A stretch of 42,591 nucleotides of DNA, taken from positions 1 through 42,591 of the forward strand of contig CAINDO010000367.1 in NCBI GenBank assembly GCA_903847385.1. The letters are read 5' to 3'. Below are positions 8,743 to 17,076 of this stretch, in pieces; position 1 is the first letter of the stretch; each line of letters starts with the position of its first letter. The notes under the pieces are model-generated. The model was not told where the DNA came from and did no database searches. It saw only the letters and a program-made list of their open reading frames with translations. Origin of the DNA: an uncultured Myxococcales bacterium. Lineage in GTDB: Bacteria > Myxococcota_A > Bradymonadia > UBA7976 > UBA1532. Made by a program: the position numbers and the translations under genes.

Positions 8743-11700
8743 TCAGAACACGCCGTCGACGCTGACGTTCTTGATGGCGAACGAGCCGCGATACTCCGCG
8801 GTCATCTCGGCGTCGCCGGTCATGCACCAGTCGTCCTCGCGGCTTCGCGGGATGGTCGTCCAGGTCTCGGGATCGCAATCGAAGCCGATGCCGCCGACGC
8901 CGTAGCCGGTCCCGCGGAAGCGGAAGTCGCCGTCGAAGGACTCGGCCATGAGCTTCACACCACCCCGCAGGCCCACCAGACAGATGGCTTCGCCGAAGGC
9001 GCTGCCCCCGAGGATGCCGCCCACGTTGGTGATGCCCGCGGCGGACAGGAGCCAGAAGCCCACGTCCACGCCGGCGCCGATGGTCAGCGCGCAACCACCG
9101 GTGATGATGGGGATGCTGGCGGACCCGCGGGCGTAGGCGCCCTGGAAGATGCCGCCGGGCAGCGTGATGAAGTCGGCGGCCTCCGGGTCGATGCGTTTGA
9201 GGACATCGCCGTTGCAGGTCTTGCCCGCCAGGAACGCCGCGTTGATGTCCACGCCCTGGAAGCTGGCGGCGCACTTGGCGCCCAGGTAGGTCTCGTACTT
9301 GCCCGCGCCCGCCTCGAGCCCGATGTTCATCAGCTTGAAGGCGCCGAAGACCAGGGCCCCGGCCGTCTGGATCGAGCCGAAGATGCCCACCGGGGTCGAA
9401 CCCTCGAGGGTGAAGCCGAGCATGAGCAGCGTGAGCCGCAGATTGCCGGTCCCGATGGAGATCGGCAGGTCACGGGCGGTGATCGACGCATCGAGGATGC
9501 CGGTCCCGGCCGGCGCGCCCGTGGGCCCGCCGTCCGTGATGCAGCCCTTGCCCTTGCCATTGGCGGCCCACGAGGTGATGTCCAGCGCCGCCGAGAAGGT
9601 GCTCCGGCTGTCCCTGTTCTCCTTGCCCGAGGCGTCCTTGTCGCCGCCCATCGTGAACTCCGCGCCGATGTGCAGGCGCTCGAGTTCGCGGGCGTTGATG
9701 ATGGCGTAACCGTCGAGCTTGGCCGCGCGGACGGGGATCGCGTCCAGCACGCCCTGGGCCTGGGAGATGAGGCCCTGCACCATCGCATTGAACTTCTCGG
9801 TGGCCTCCTTGAGCACGTTGTTCACGTGGCCGAAGAAGTCCTGCCCGATGTCGTTGATGGACTTGGCCAGCAGCGTCAGGTTGCTGTGCACGAGGTTGTC
9901 GAGCTCGTCCACCATGCCGCTGTTGAAGATCTCCTCGCGCACCATCTTGGTGAGCGACTGGGCGGTGGGGAACGGCAGGGCCTTGACCACGTCCGTGAGC
10001 GCGTCGTTCACGGTCTTGGCCAGCCCGCCCAGGAAGCCGCCGACGACCGCGTTGATCTCCTGCGCCACGATGGCGGCGGGGCCGCGGCCCGAGGGCTGGC
10101 AGAAGTCCGCGCCCACGCCGTAGGGCACGGCGGCGGCGACGGCCGTCCGCAGGTGGTTCCGCACGGTCCCTGGCTTGTCCAGGTTCAGCGCCTTGAAGGC
10201 GGCCAGTTCGGGGGCGTCGAGCCGCGCGCCCGCAGCCAGCGACCGCAGACCGTCCACGAAGACGCCGAGCTGCCGGTCGAACTCGGCGAGCTGCTTGGCC
10301 GTCGTGGTGAGCTGCCCGTTGACGAAGGTCTCGACGGACTTGACCAGCGAGGGCGAGCCGCCGACCCCCGGTCCCATGAGGGCGTTCATCGCCGTCTGGA
10401 AGGTGTCGAGGCCCTTCTTCGCCTTGTCGAGCAGGTCCTTGGCCGTCGCCGTGGCCGCCAGGAACTTCGCGCCGAGCTTGCAGACCTGCGCGTTGATCTT
10501 GCCCACTGCCGGGGTGACCTTGTCGAGCAGAGCCTTGGCCGCCGCGCCGATGCTGGCCTGTGCGGCCTCGAACAACACGGTGTCGAGCCCGATGGCGCGC
10601 CCGAGCGTGCCGACGATGGACTTCAGCGTGTTGCCCGCCACGGCATCGACGAACTGCTGCACCTTGGCCAGCAGGCCCTTGACCTGGTCGAGGATGGGGT
10701 TGGACTTCGCAGGGGCCTCCCCGCAGCTCAGCAGAGGGAACTTGGTGACGTCCGTGATCACTTTGTTGACCGCGTCGATGGCCTCGCGGGCGAGCCCGAT
10801 GCCGTCGATGGCCTTGTCGTGGATCGTCTTCAGCGTCGCCGTCGCCGTGCCGAGGACCGTCTTCACGGTGTTGATGGCCTGGGACGCGGCGTGGATGGCG
10901 ACGTGGACGGGGCCCAGGACGGTGACGGCGCTCTCGACGGCGGCCCGAATCCCCGCCGCGCCACCAGCTTCCGCGGCGTCGAGGGTGGCGCCGCCGGAAG
11001 AGACGAGCTGGGCCACGGCCCCTTCGACGCTGGCCGATGCGCCGTTGTAGAACCCGCAGACCTGGGCGTCGATGTCACCGGCCAGTCCGGAGAGCGCCTT
11101 CTGGATCTCGGCCTGGGCGAGGCCGAAGACGGCGTCCGTGACCTGGCCGGGCATGGACTGCACGAAGTTCAGCTTGTCGGCGACCTGGGCCAGGGCGCCC
11201 TCGATGCCCTTCAAGGCCTCGTCGATGCCCTTGTGGATCAGGTCCTGGAGACCGGGTCCCACGTACTTGACGACGAAGTCTCCCGGCGTCTTGACGGCCG
11301 ACACGACGCCGCTGATCACGTTCGGCGTGCCCGTGATGCTCTGAATCCAGCTGTCGGCCTTGGCCAGGCTCTGCGGGTCGTTCAGGTCGACGTTCAGGAC
11401 GACGTTGCTCAGGCGCAGCTTGTCCAGGTTGGCGCTGGCGCCGAAGCTGACCTTGGTGTTCTCCGTCTTGATGAAGTCGACGCCCTGCTTGATCTCCATG
11501 ACCAGCAGGCTCTTGGTCTCCGGCTTGCCCAGGAACCGCGGCGCGCCGCCGTCCTCTCGCCCGGCGTAGAACATCGGCAGGTCGATCCCGAAGCCGGGGA
11601 CCCACTCGTACTTCGCGCTGAGGTTCAGGTTGGGGTCGGTCTCGCGGCCGTTGAAGATCGTCGCGTTGGGCGTGGCGTCCGCGAGGACGGCGGCCTTGCC

Positions 11701-14700
11701 CGCGACGATGGAGGGCTGCGGGGTCGGGCGCCCGCCCGGTCCACCCGTCGCGGCCTGGTTCTGCAGCCGGAGCTTGGTCTCGACCGCGTTCCAGAAGGGC
11801 ACGCCGACGCGTCCGCTGAACCCGAAGAAGCCGTTGTTCGCGCCGCCGAGCCCGAGCGCGGCGTCCTTGCCGAGCTGGACCTTGAAGCCGTCCTGGCCGC
11901 CGTTGCCCCGGTCGAGCTCGTTGGTGGTGTCGCCGGTGATGACCACACCGCTGGCCGTGCCGGTGCTGGCCCAGTCGGCCTCGACGTCCAGGGCCTTGGT
12001 CAGCGCGGCGGCGATGACGTTGCCGCCCACGCGCAGCGTGCGGGGCGTGTCGCCGCAGAGGCCGCCGGCGCCCGCGGGCACGAAGTTGGCGGTCCGGATG
12101 TCGTAGGGGGTGTTCCAGGCGCCGAGGCGCTCGGGCGTGCCGTCGTCCACCACGTTGCCCGAGCCGACCTGGCCGCTGCACTCCAGCCCCATCGACGCCA
12201 GTTCGATTCGGAAGTCGCCGGGGGCGGGCACGTTCACCCGGCCGTCGATCCAGCTGTCCTTGTCCAGGGTGTTGGCCCACAGACGGAAGGCGAAGCGGCT
12301 GAAGGTCGTGTCGTAGCCCGAGATCCGGGGCATGGGGTCGGGCAGGCCCGTGAAGTTGAAGACGCCGGTCAGGCCGCCCGGGCGGACCACGTACTTCGTC
12401 CCGAGACTCGAGGTGAGCGCGGCGTCCGAGCGCCCGGCGCCGCCGACGAAGGCGATCCGCATCGAGGTGCCCGCCAGGCTCTCGCCGCGGCCCTCGACGG
12501 GGCTGCCCGCGGCGTTGCGATAGACCTCCGGGCCGACGGTGAGCCCGGCCATGAAGCCGTTGCCGCGCAGAGCCTCGGTGCTGCCGAGTCGCGCGGTGCC
12601 GACGGGCGTGCCGCCGGCGTCGAGCGTTGCCATGGCCATCAGTCGGCCGGGCACGTCGATCGCCTCGGGCGTCAGGTCCGCGGCGGTGCCGGGGAAACCA
12701 TAGCCGGGCACGACGACGGTGCCGGCCTTCGGCACATCGCCGGACCGCATGAAGGCGGGCCGCGCACCGGTCGGCAAGATGACGGTGGGACCGAAGCCGG
12801 GGTCGACGAGGCCCGTGACCCGCGCCGCGAACGTGCCCTCGTCGCCCATCCCGGCCGCCTGTACGGACAGGTCGTAGGGCAGCGAAGTACCCCCGGGCCC
12901 GCAGCCCGGGCAGCCCGTCGCCAAGGTGAACCGGAAGCGCTCGGGCCGGCCGCCGTCATTGTAGGTGCCGGCGGCCAGACGACGGGGATCGTCGCCGAGG
13001 ACGACGCCCCGTGCCGGGCTGACGTGGTTCGTCTCGGGGTAGTGCGTGCGCTGGGTCAGCCCGGGGATCTCGCCGAGCGTCTCGAATCGCAGGCGGATGC
13101 GGTGCGTGGCCACGGCGACCTCGGGGTCGGCCGGAGCGACGACGGCGCTGGCCAGCCAGGCGTCGTTGCTGGGCGCGGGCGCGGTCCAGCGCGGGTCGAA
13201 GACGTCGTAGGCGCGTCGGTGGGCGTACTCGATGCCCGCGATGGCCGCCTGGAACACGCCGTCGACGGGCCGGAAGGAGATGGCAGTGGCCTCCGTGATG
13301 TACGTGGTGAAGGGATGCCCCGCCACGCGCAGGTGGACGTTCATCGCCTTGGGCGACAGCGTGAGCTGCGCGAGATCCGGGGTCGGGAGCGCGGTGAAGG
13401 CCGGCAGGCCCGCCGGCGCCGAACCGACGTAGAGTGACCGCGTGCCGCGTGGGACCGGGGCCGTGAAGGGGCTGGGGATGGGACGACCCACGCCGTCCGC
13501 GGTCAGGACGCGCTCGCGGTGCAGGCTGGTGTCGAAGGGCAGCGTCGCCTCGAGCCCGCGCAGTTCGATCCCGCCGTTGGTCAGTCGAACCCGGTACTCG
13601 ACGCCGATGTCGTCGAATGCCGGCCCGTAGGCGACCGCCGGGAGCGAGCCGAGCGCGATGAGGTCGCGGCCCCGAGGCGTGATGGCGCCGAGCGCCGTGC
13701 AGTAGACGACACCGGTCACCGGCTCGCCCACGATGGCGCCGGTGCTGGGGGAGGCGACCCAGCCGAAGCTGCTGCCCGCGTCGACGGCGAACTCGCCCGG
13801 GGCGCAGGTGCCGAAGGGCGCCTCGTGCAGCGCCGTGAAGTCGCCGTAGACGGCGGACCCGGGGGCGCCGAACCAGAGTCGGCCGCTCTTCACGCGGAAG
13901 CGGCCGTCGACGCCGACCGTGTACTGATTGTTCCATCCCTGTGCCGTCGCGCCCAAGGCGGCGTCGTTCAACTGCACCACGACGCGCCAGTCCCACTCGT
14001 CGCCGTCGTGGTTGACTGCGAACTCCTGCAGCAGCCCCGAGATCGGGTAGGCGAAGCTCACGCCCAGGTTGATGCCCTCGCACCCGGAGAGCGCCTCCCC
14101 GCCGAGGGGGAACGTGTCGATCCATCCGGAGCTGATCGCGGTGGCCTGCAGAGTGAGCGTGACGGGCAGAGCCGCGAAGTCGGCGGTCAGGGCGTTGCAG
14201 AAGGGCGACGAGGAGAAGGCCGCCCAACCCGAGAGCACGGTGCCCCCGCCCAGGCCGGCGTAGTCGCCCGTCAGCTCGGCGAAGGCGTCGTCGATCCCGA
14301 CGTCGTCCACCGTGTCGCGGGGGATGTACGCGTAGCCCTGGTTGTTGCCCGGATCCGGGCCCGCCTGGGCCGAGTCGTCGACCGTCGCGACCAGGTACCA
14401 GTCATAGCGCGAGGCGCGGTAGGCTTCCGCGAACTCTCCCGGCGGTGCCCCGACGAGGTCGTAGACGTAGCCGGCGCCGGACAGCAGCGTGGCGCAGCTC
14501 GCGTACGTCGGCGTGCCCAGCGTGAGGACGTCCACCGTGTCACCGGTGACACTGTCCAGAACATAAAGCTGGTGGGAGACGAGGAAGGGGTTCGGCTCCT
14601 CCGTCGTCGGACCGCACGAGGGCGACGAGTTGAAGAGCACGGTGCCCTGGAGTCGCGGCGCGCCGCCAGGGCCGAGCAGGTGATCGGCCGTCACGGTCGT

Positions 14701-14823
14701 GACGCCGATGTCGTCGATCAGCGCGTATCCCTGGGCAAACGCGGGCCCCGGCAGGAGCACGCCCGAGCCGGCGAGCGCCATCACCAGGATGAGAAGACGC
14801 AGCAGTGCAGTTCGAATGGACAT
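8743..14823 (-). CDS. Giant exported protein with duplicated beta module and long helical centre (2026 aa)
   Basis: This first gene of the giant operon has no family I recognise. The signal peptide is MSIRTALLRLLILVMALAG...AFA. Two related modules follow at ~29-165 and ~169-304. They share an F-x-SSP-x-C start, a mid Cys, a WxW or YDWY strand and a GxNNQ motif. A long beta-rich part runs to ~1110. Residues ~1170-1700 are low in Pro and rich in Ala, Val, Lys and Asp, with heptad-like amphipathic helices (for example ALAQVADKLNFVQ and TVKTVLGTATATLKTIHD). The last ~300 residues are Gly-rich and beta-like. ATG 14823 is preferred because it opens the signal peptide and GGAGGG lies ~14 bases upstream; an in-frame ATG at 14970 would put an extra 49 residues ahead of the signal. 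A large lipid-binding, tethering or filament-like surface component is possible but unproven. Confidence 0.85.
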   Translation of the reverse strand: MSIRTALLRLLILVMALAGSGVLLPGPAFAQGYALIDDIGVTTVTADHLLGPGGAPRLQGTVLFNSSPSCGPTTEEPNPFLVSHQLYVLDSVTGDTVDVLTLGTPTYASCATLLSGAGYVYDLVGAPPGEFAEAYRASRYDWYLVATVDDSAQAGPDPGNNQGYAYIPRDTVDDVGIDDAFAELTGDYAGLGGGTVLSGWAAFSSSPFCNALTADFAALPVTLTLQATAISSGWIDTFPLGGEALSGCEGINLGVSFAYPISGLLQEFAVNHDGDEWDWRVVVQLNDAALGATAQGWNNQYTVGVDGRFRVKSGRLWFGAPGSAVYGDFTALHEAPFGTCAPGEFAVDAGSSFGWVASPSTGAIVGEPVTGVVYCTALGAITPRGRDLIALGSLPAVAYGPAFDDIGVEYRVRLTNGGIELRGLEATLPFDTSLHRERVLTADGVGRPIPSPFTAPVPRGTRSLYVGSAPAGLPAFTALPTPDLAQLTLSPKAMNVHLRVAGHPFTTYITEATAISFRPVDGVFQAAIAGIEYAHRRAYDVFDPRWTAPAPSNDAWLASAVVAPADPEVAVATHRIRLRFETLGEIPGLTQRTHYPETNHVSPARGVVLGDDPRRLAAGTYNDGGRPERFRFTLATGCPGCGPGGTSLPYDLSVQAAGMGDEGTFAARVTGLVDPGFGPTVILPTGARPAFMRSGDVPKAGTVVVPGYGFPGTAADLTPEAIDVPGRLMAMATLDAGGTPVGTARLGSTEALRGNGFMAGLTVGPEVYRNAAGSPVEGRGESLAGTSMRIAFVGGAGRSDAALTSSLGTKYVVRPGGLTGVFNFTGLPDPMPRISGYDTTFSRFAFRLWANTLDKDSWIDGRVNVPAPGDFRIELASMGLECSGQVGSGNVVDDGTPERLGAWNTPYDIRTANFVPAGAGGLCGDTPRTLRVGGNVIAAALTKALDVEADWASTGTASGVVITGDTTNELDRGNGGQDGFKVQLGKDAALGLGGANNGFFGFSGRVGVPFWNAVETKLRLQNQAATGGPGGRPTPQPSIVAGKAAVLADATPNATIFNGRETDPNLNLSAKYEWVPGFGIDLPMFYAGREDGGAPRFLGKPETKSLLVMEIKQGVDFIKTENTKVSFGASANLDKLRLSNVVLNVDLNDPQSLAKADSWIQSITGTPNVISGVVSAVKTPGDFVVKYVGPGLQDLIHKGIDEALKGIEGALAQVADKLNFVQSMPGQVTDAVFGLAQAEIQKALSGLAGDIDAQVCGFYNGASASVEGAVAQLVSSGGATLDAAEAGGAAGIRAAVESAVTVLGPVHVAIHAASQAINTVKTVLGTATATLKTIHDKAIDGIGLAREAIDAVNKVITDVTKFPLLSCGEAPAKSNPILDQVKGLLAKVQQFVDAVAGNTLKSIVGTLGRAIGLDTVLFEAAQASIGAAAKALLDKVTPAVGKINAQVCKLGAKFLAATATAKDLLDKAKKGLDTFQTAMNALMGPGVGGSPSLVKSVETFVNGQLTTTAKQLAEFDRQLGVFVDGLRSLAAGARLDAPELAAFKALNLDKPGTVRNHLRTAVAAAVPYGVGADFCQPSGRGPAAIVAQEINAVVGGFLGGLAKTVNDALTDVVKALPFPTAQSLTKMVREEIFNSGMVDELDNLVHSNLTLLAKSINDIGQDFFGHVNNVLKEATEKFNAMVQGLISQAQGVLDAIPVRAAKLDGYAIINARELERLHIGAEFTMGGDKDASGKENRDSRSTFSAALDITSWAANGKGKGCITDGGPTGAPAGTGILDASITARDLPISIGTGNLRLTLLMLGFTLEGSTPVGIFGSIQTAGALVFGAFKLMNIGLEAGAGKYETYLGAKCAASFQGVDINAAFLAGKTCNGDVLKRIDPEAADFITLPGGIFQGAYARGSASIPIITGGCALTIGAGVDVGFWLLSAAGITNVGGILGGSAFGEAICLVGLRGGVKLMAESFDGDFRFRGTGYGVGGIGFDCDPETWTTIPRSREDDWCMTGDAEMTAEYRGSFAIKNVSVDGVF

Positions 14824-14899
14824 CACGGGAGAGACCCTCCGCGGCCGAGCGGCCGAGTTCCGAGCCGTGTCTGTTTGCCCGAGGGCTCGAAATTGGGAA

Positions 14900-14931
14900 A
14901 TACGCAAAGGCGCTAGCGTGCAAATGCGTAT
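14900..14931. promoter_or_regulatory. Near-perfect dyad between the giant operon and the LuxR pair
   Basis: Outer arms ATACGCA (14900-14906) and TGCGTAT (14925-14931) are exact reverse complements. They flank a perfect palindrome CGCTAGCG (14911-14918) whose centre is one base off that of the outer arms. The same stretch also holds a direct repeat, GCAAAGGCG (14904-14912) and GCAAATGCG (14920-14928). The dyad lies 77 bases upstream of the 2026-aa gene's ATG and 113 bases upstream of the first LuxR gene. This is the expected place for an operator bound by a dimeric HTH protein such as the adjacent LuxR products. Binding is inferred. Confidence 0.5.
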
Positions 14932-14984
14932 GAGCGACTGCGTCCCATTCGGGCTGCCCGCAACGCCCATCCGCCACCCAACCC

Positions 14985-15005
14985 TCAGATGGACTTGTCA
15001 GATGG
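14985..15005. promoter_or_regulatory. 13-bp-period direct repeat TCAGATGG upstream of the LuxR pair
   Basis: TCAGATGG occurs at 14985-14992 and again at 14998-15005, about 40-60 bases before the start of the first LuxR gene. TTGTCA (14995-15000) overlaps the second copy and could be a -35 element, but no good -10 is visible. The rest of the 14824-15043 gap shows only this, the dyad and the ribosome-binding site. Confidence 0.25.
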
Positions 15006-15043
15006 GAGCAAACGTCGCAGGATTTAGAGGATCAGGAGGGGGA

Positions 15044-15370
15044 ATGAGAAACCGTGGCACAGGGGAAACGTCGGCTCGCCCGGCCGGCCTGCGGGCCGAG
15101 TGGGTCGAGATCGATGGTGAGCGCCTGCTCATGTTCAGTCACCCCCTGGACACACCCCACGCCCGGCCCGCGCTGCCCGGGCTCACGGCGGCCGAGCAGG
15201 CGGTCGTGGAGCAGGTCGTCGCCGGGCGGACCAACGCCGAGATCGCCGCCGCACGGGGGACGTCGCCCCGGACCGTCGCCAAGCAACTGGAGCGAATTTA
15301 CCAGCGACTCGGTGTGAGTTCCCGGGCGGAGCTGTGTGTTCGCGCGGTCGGGCCCACGCCGAGCTCATGA
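15044..15370 (+). CDS. Small LuxR-type (GerE) HTH regulator (108 aa)
   Basis: This is a DNA-binding protein with one LuxR-type HTH at ~46-101 (LTAAEQAVVEQVVAGRTNAEIA, then TSPRTVAKQLERIYQRLGVSSR). The family's acidic Glu, NxEIA and TVxxxLxxIYxKLG features are present. Nothing like a receiver or ligand domain fits in the ~45 residues before it, so it is a stand-alone HTH protein. The start is well supported: AGGAGGG sits four bases before the ATG. The stop overlaps the next gene's ATG (ATGA), coupling the two LuxR genes. Being divergent from the giant operon, it is a natural candidate for that operon's regulator; autoregulation through the shared gap is equally plausible. Confidence 0.88.
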   Translation: MRNRGTGETSARPAGLRAEWVEIDGERLLMFSHPLDTPHARPALPGLTAAEQAVVEQVVAGRTNAEIAAARGTSPRTVAKQLERIYQRLGVSSRAELCVRAVGPTPSS

Positions 15371-16515
15371 CGGGCCACCGACCGACGCCGACTGCCCAGG
15401 CCGTCCTCCAGATCCTCGAGGCCGTCTACCGCATCGAGCAGACACCGGAGGCCTGGCTCACGAGCCTCGCCGAGACGCTCCTGCCCAGCCTGGGGCATGG
15501 CCTCGGCCTGCATTACTACTTCATCGACGTCACACCCGAGCAAGCCACCCCCCTGGGTGCGCCGTTCGCGGTCGGGCTGCGCCCGGAGTGGCAGGCGCAA
15601 TGGCGCGAGAACTGGTGGGACGTCTTCATGGCCCCCGTCGACGCGCCGACGATGCGATGGCTCCATCGCTTCACGGTGTGCAGCTACGCCCGGGAGATCT
15701 GGGACGCCGGTGCCGCCGCTCACGCCAGCTACGCAGAGTACCTGGCGGAGCTCGCAGCGAGCGGCTACGGGCGGACCCATCACCGTTATCTGCGTGACGG
15801 GCAAGCCCCCGGCGGTCAGAAGATGTTCTACCCGGACTCCTTCAACATGTCGGTGCTGGACGCCACCGGCCGCGGGTGCGTGTTCATCGTCAACCTGCCC
15901 GAGCCTTCGACCGGCCCCGTGCCCGAGGCCGAGGCGGCCTTCTGGGGCCAGATCGCCGGGCACATCAGCGCAGCGCATCGCCTTCTCCGCGGCCGCGCCC
16001 GCGATGTGGGCACCACGCCCTTCGAGACCGCGGAGGCGATCCTCGATCCCTCCGGTCACTTTCATCACGCCGGCGGGGCGGCCCGGGGCGCCGCCGCGCG
16101 CGCTTCCCTCCGGGAGGCGACGCGCTCGCTCGAACGCGCTCGCGGGCAGAGCCGGACCGAACCCCTCAGCCCGCCGGAGACGCTGTCGGCCTGGCAAGCC
16201 ATGACCAGCGGTCGCTGGACGCTCGTCGATCAGTTCGACTCCGACGGCCGGCGCTTCATCCTCGCGCGGCCCAACGCGCCGGATGTCCGGAGCGACCCGG
16301 TCCTGACCACGCGGGAGCAACAGGTGGCAAGCCATGCGGCGCTGGGCCACAGCAACAAGGTCATCGCTTATGAGCTGGGCCTCACGTCGAGCACGGTGGC
16401 CACGCATTTGTCCTCGGCGGCTCGAAAGCTCGGGGCTCGCAACCGCATCGAGCTCATTCGCGCCTTCCTCGAGCACGAACGCCAGCGCGGCACCCCGCCC
16501 TCAGGCGAACCCTGA
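15367..16515 (+). CDS. LuxR C-terminal HTH regulator with ~300-aa N-terminal sensor-like region (382 aa)
   Basis: This is a transcription factor with a GerE/LuxR HTH at ~309-372 (LTTREQQVASHAALGHSNKVIAYELGLTSSTVATHLSSAARKLG begins and ends the motif region). The preceding ~300 residues are Trp-, Tyr- and His-rich (HYYFIDVTPEQ, RENWWDVFMAP, GRTHHRYLRDG) and probably hold a GAF/PAS-like ligand sensor; no receiver Asp pocket is evident. The start at 15367 overlaps the upstream stop by ATGA and excludes 11 earlier in-frame residues. Its 3' end overlaps by 15 bases the convergent gene ending at 16501. It probably works with the 108-aa HTH protein, either as a heterodimer or in a hierarchy. This is inferred from coupling only. 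Confidence 0.88.
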   Translation: MTGHRPTPTAQAVLQILEAVYRIEQTPEAWLTSLAETLLPSLGHGLGLHYYFIDVTPEQATPLGAPFAVGLRPEWQAQWRENWWDVFMAPVDAPTMRWLHRFTVCSYAREIWDAGAAAHASYAEYLAELAASGYGRTHHRYLRDGQAPGGQKMFYPDSFNMSVLDATGRGCVFIVNLPEPSTGPVPEAEAAFWGQIAGHISAAHRLLRGRARDVGTTPFETAEAILDPSGHFHHAGGAARGAAARASLREATRSLERARGQSRTEPLSPPETLSAWQAMTSGRWTLVDQFDSDGRRFILARPNAPDVRSDPVLTTREQQVASHAALGHSNKVIAYELGLTSSTVATHLSSAARKLGARNRIELIRAFLEHERQRGTPPSGEP

Positions 16516-16971
16516 CGCGACGCCCGTGGGGGTCGTCGCCCCCATCAGGACGAACGTCACCACCGGCCGGAACGGCGGCGAGCTGATCGAGGCGTCCTCG
16601 GGCGGGGTCGGGGTCGGCGCGGCGGGACCGGCCAGGGCCGCCTCGAGGTCGATGCTGTAGTTGGCGGCGACGGCCTCGATCATCCGGCCGTCGGCCCCGC
16701 CGAGGCGGGTGGGCAGCCCCGAGAGATCACCGACCACGCCGCCGCCCTCGAGCACGCGCTCGAGCCGCGCCCACTCCGAGGGCGGCGCCGGGCGAAAGCG
16801 GCTCGGGTCCACGCTCGGCGCGCGACGCCGCATCAGCCAGGCGGCCGCGTCCAGCGCGGTCTGCAGCGCGTGGGGGGCGTCGCGGCCCTGCGAGATCAGG
16901 TCGAAGTCGAGCCAGTGGGCGGTCCAACCGGTGGAGCCTTCGCCGGGGTACAGAAGCAGCCAGGCGGTCAT
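16501..16971 (-). CDS. HicB-like small protein without a HicA partner (156 aa)
   Basis: Residues ~8-45 (GWTAHWLDFDLISQGRDAP, then ALQTALDAAAWLM) follow the HicB N-terminal pattern: a strand with Asp-x-Asp, a Ser/Thr-Gln-Gly turn, then a helix. HicB proteins are RNase-H-fold antitoxins or relatives that often autoregulate. The C-terminal two thirds is Pro- and Ala-rich and unrecognised. No small dsRBD-like HicA toxin gene lies beside it, so an orphan or domesticated member is likely. The ATG at 16969-16971 opens the HicB-like strand, but its ribosome-binding site is weak. It is divergent from the TPR-PEGA gene and convergent, with 15 bases of overlap, with the LuxR gene. Confidence 0.7.
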   Translation of the reverse strand: MTAWLLLYPGEGSTGWTAHWLDFDLISQGRDAPHALQTALDAAAWLMRRRAPSVDPSRFRPAPPSEWARLERVLEGGGVVGDLSGLPTRLGGADGRMIEAVAANYSIDLEAALAGPAAPTPTPPEDASISSPPFRPVVTFVLMGATTPTGVASGFA

Positions 16972-16996
16972 GCGCGGTGCGGTCACGGCGACAATC

Positions 16997-17017
16997 TGCC
17001 CGACGAGGGGGGTCGGG
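16997..17017. promoter_or_regulatory. Perfect inverted repeat in the divergent gap
   Basis: GCCCGAC (16997-17003) and GTCGGGC (17011-17017) are exact inverted arms with a 7-base G-rich spacer. They lie in the 105-bp gap between the HicB-like gene and the divergent TPR-PEGA gene. HicB relatives often bind their own promoters, so this is a possible operator. A chance GC-rich dyad is not excluded. Confidence 0.3.
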
Positions 17018-17076
17018 CGGAAGGGTCCTCCGCGCGCGGCCTTGCGCGAAGCGCGGTCCGGTGCGACCGTTGCCCC

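Noticed and set aside
9670..13437. Long plus-strand open frame opposite the 2026-aa protein
   Set aside because: It has no recognisable domain, and the minus strand has a signal peptide, a duplicated module and operon spacing.
16501..16971. Complete HicAB toxin-antitoxin module
   Set aside because: No small HicA-like frame lies beside the HicB-like gene on either strand.
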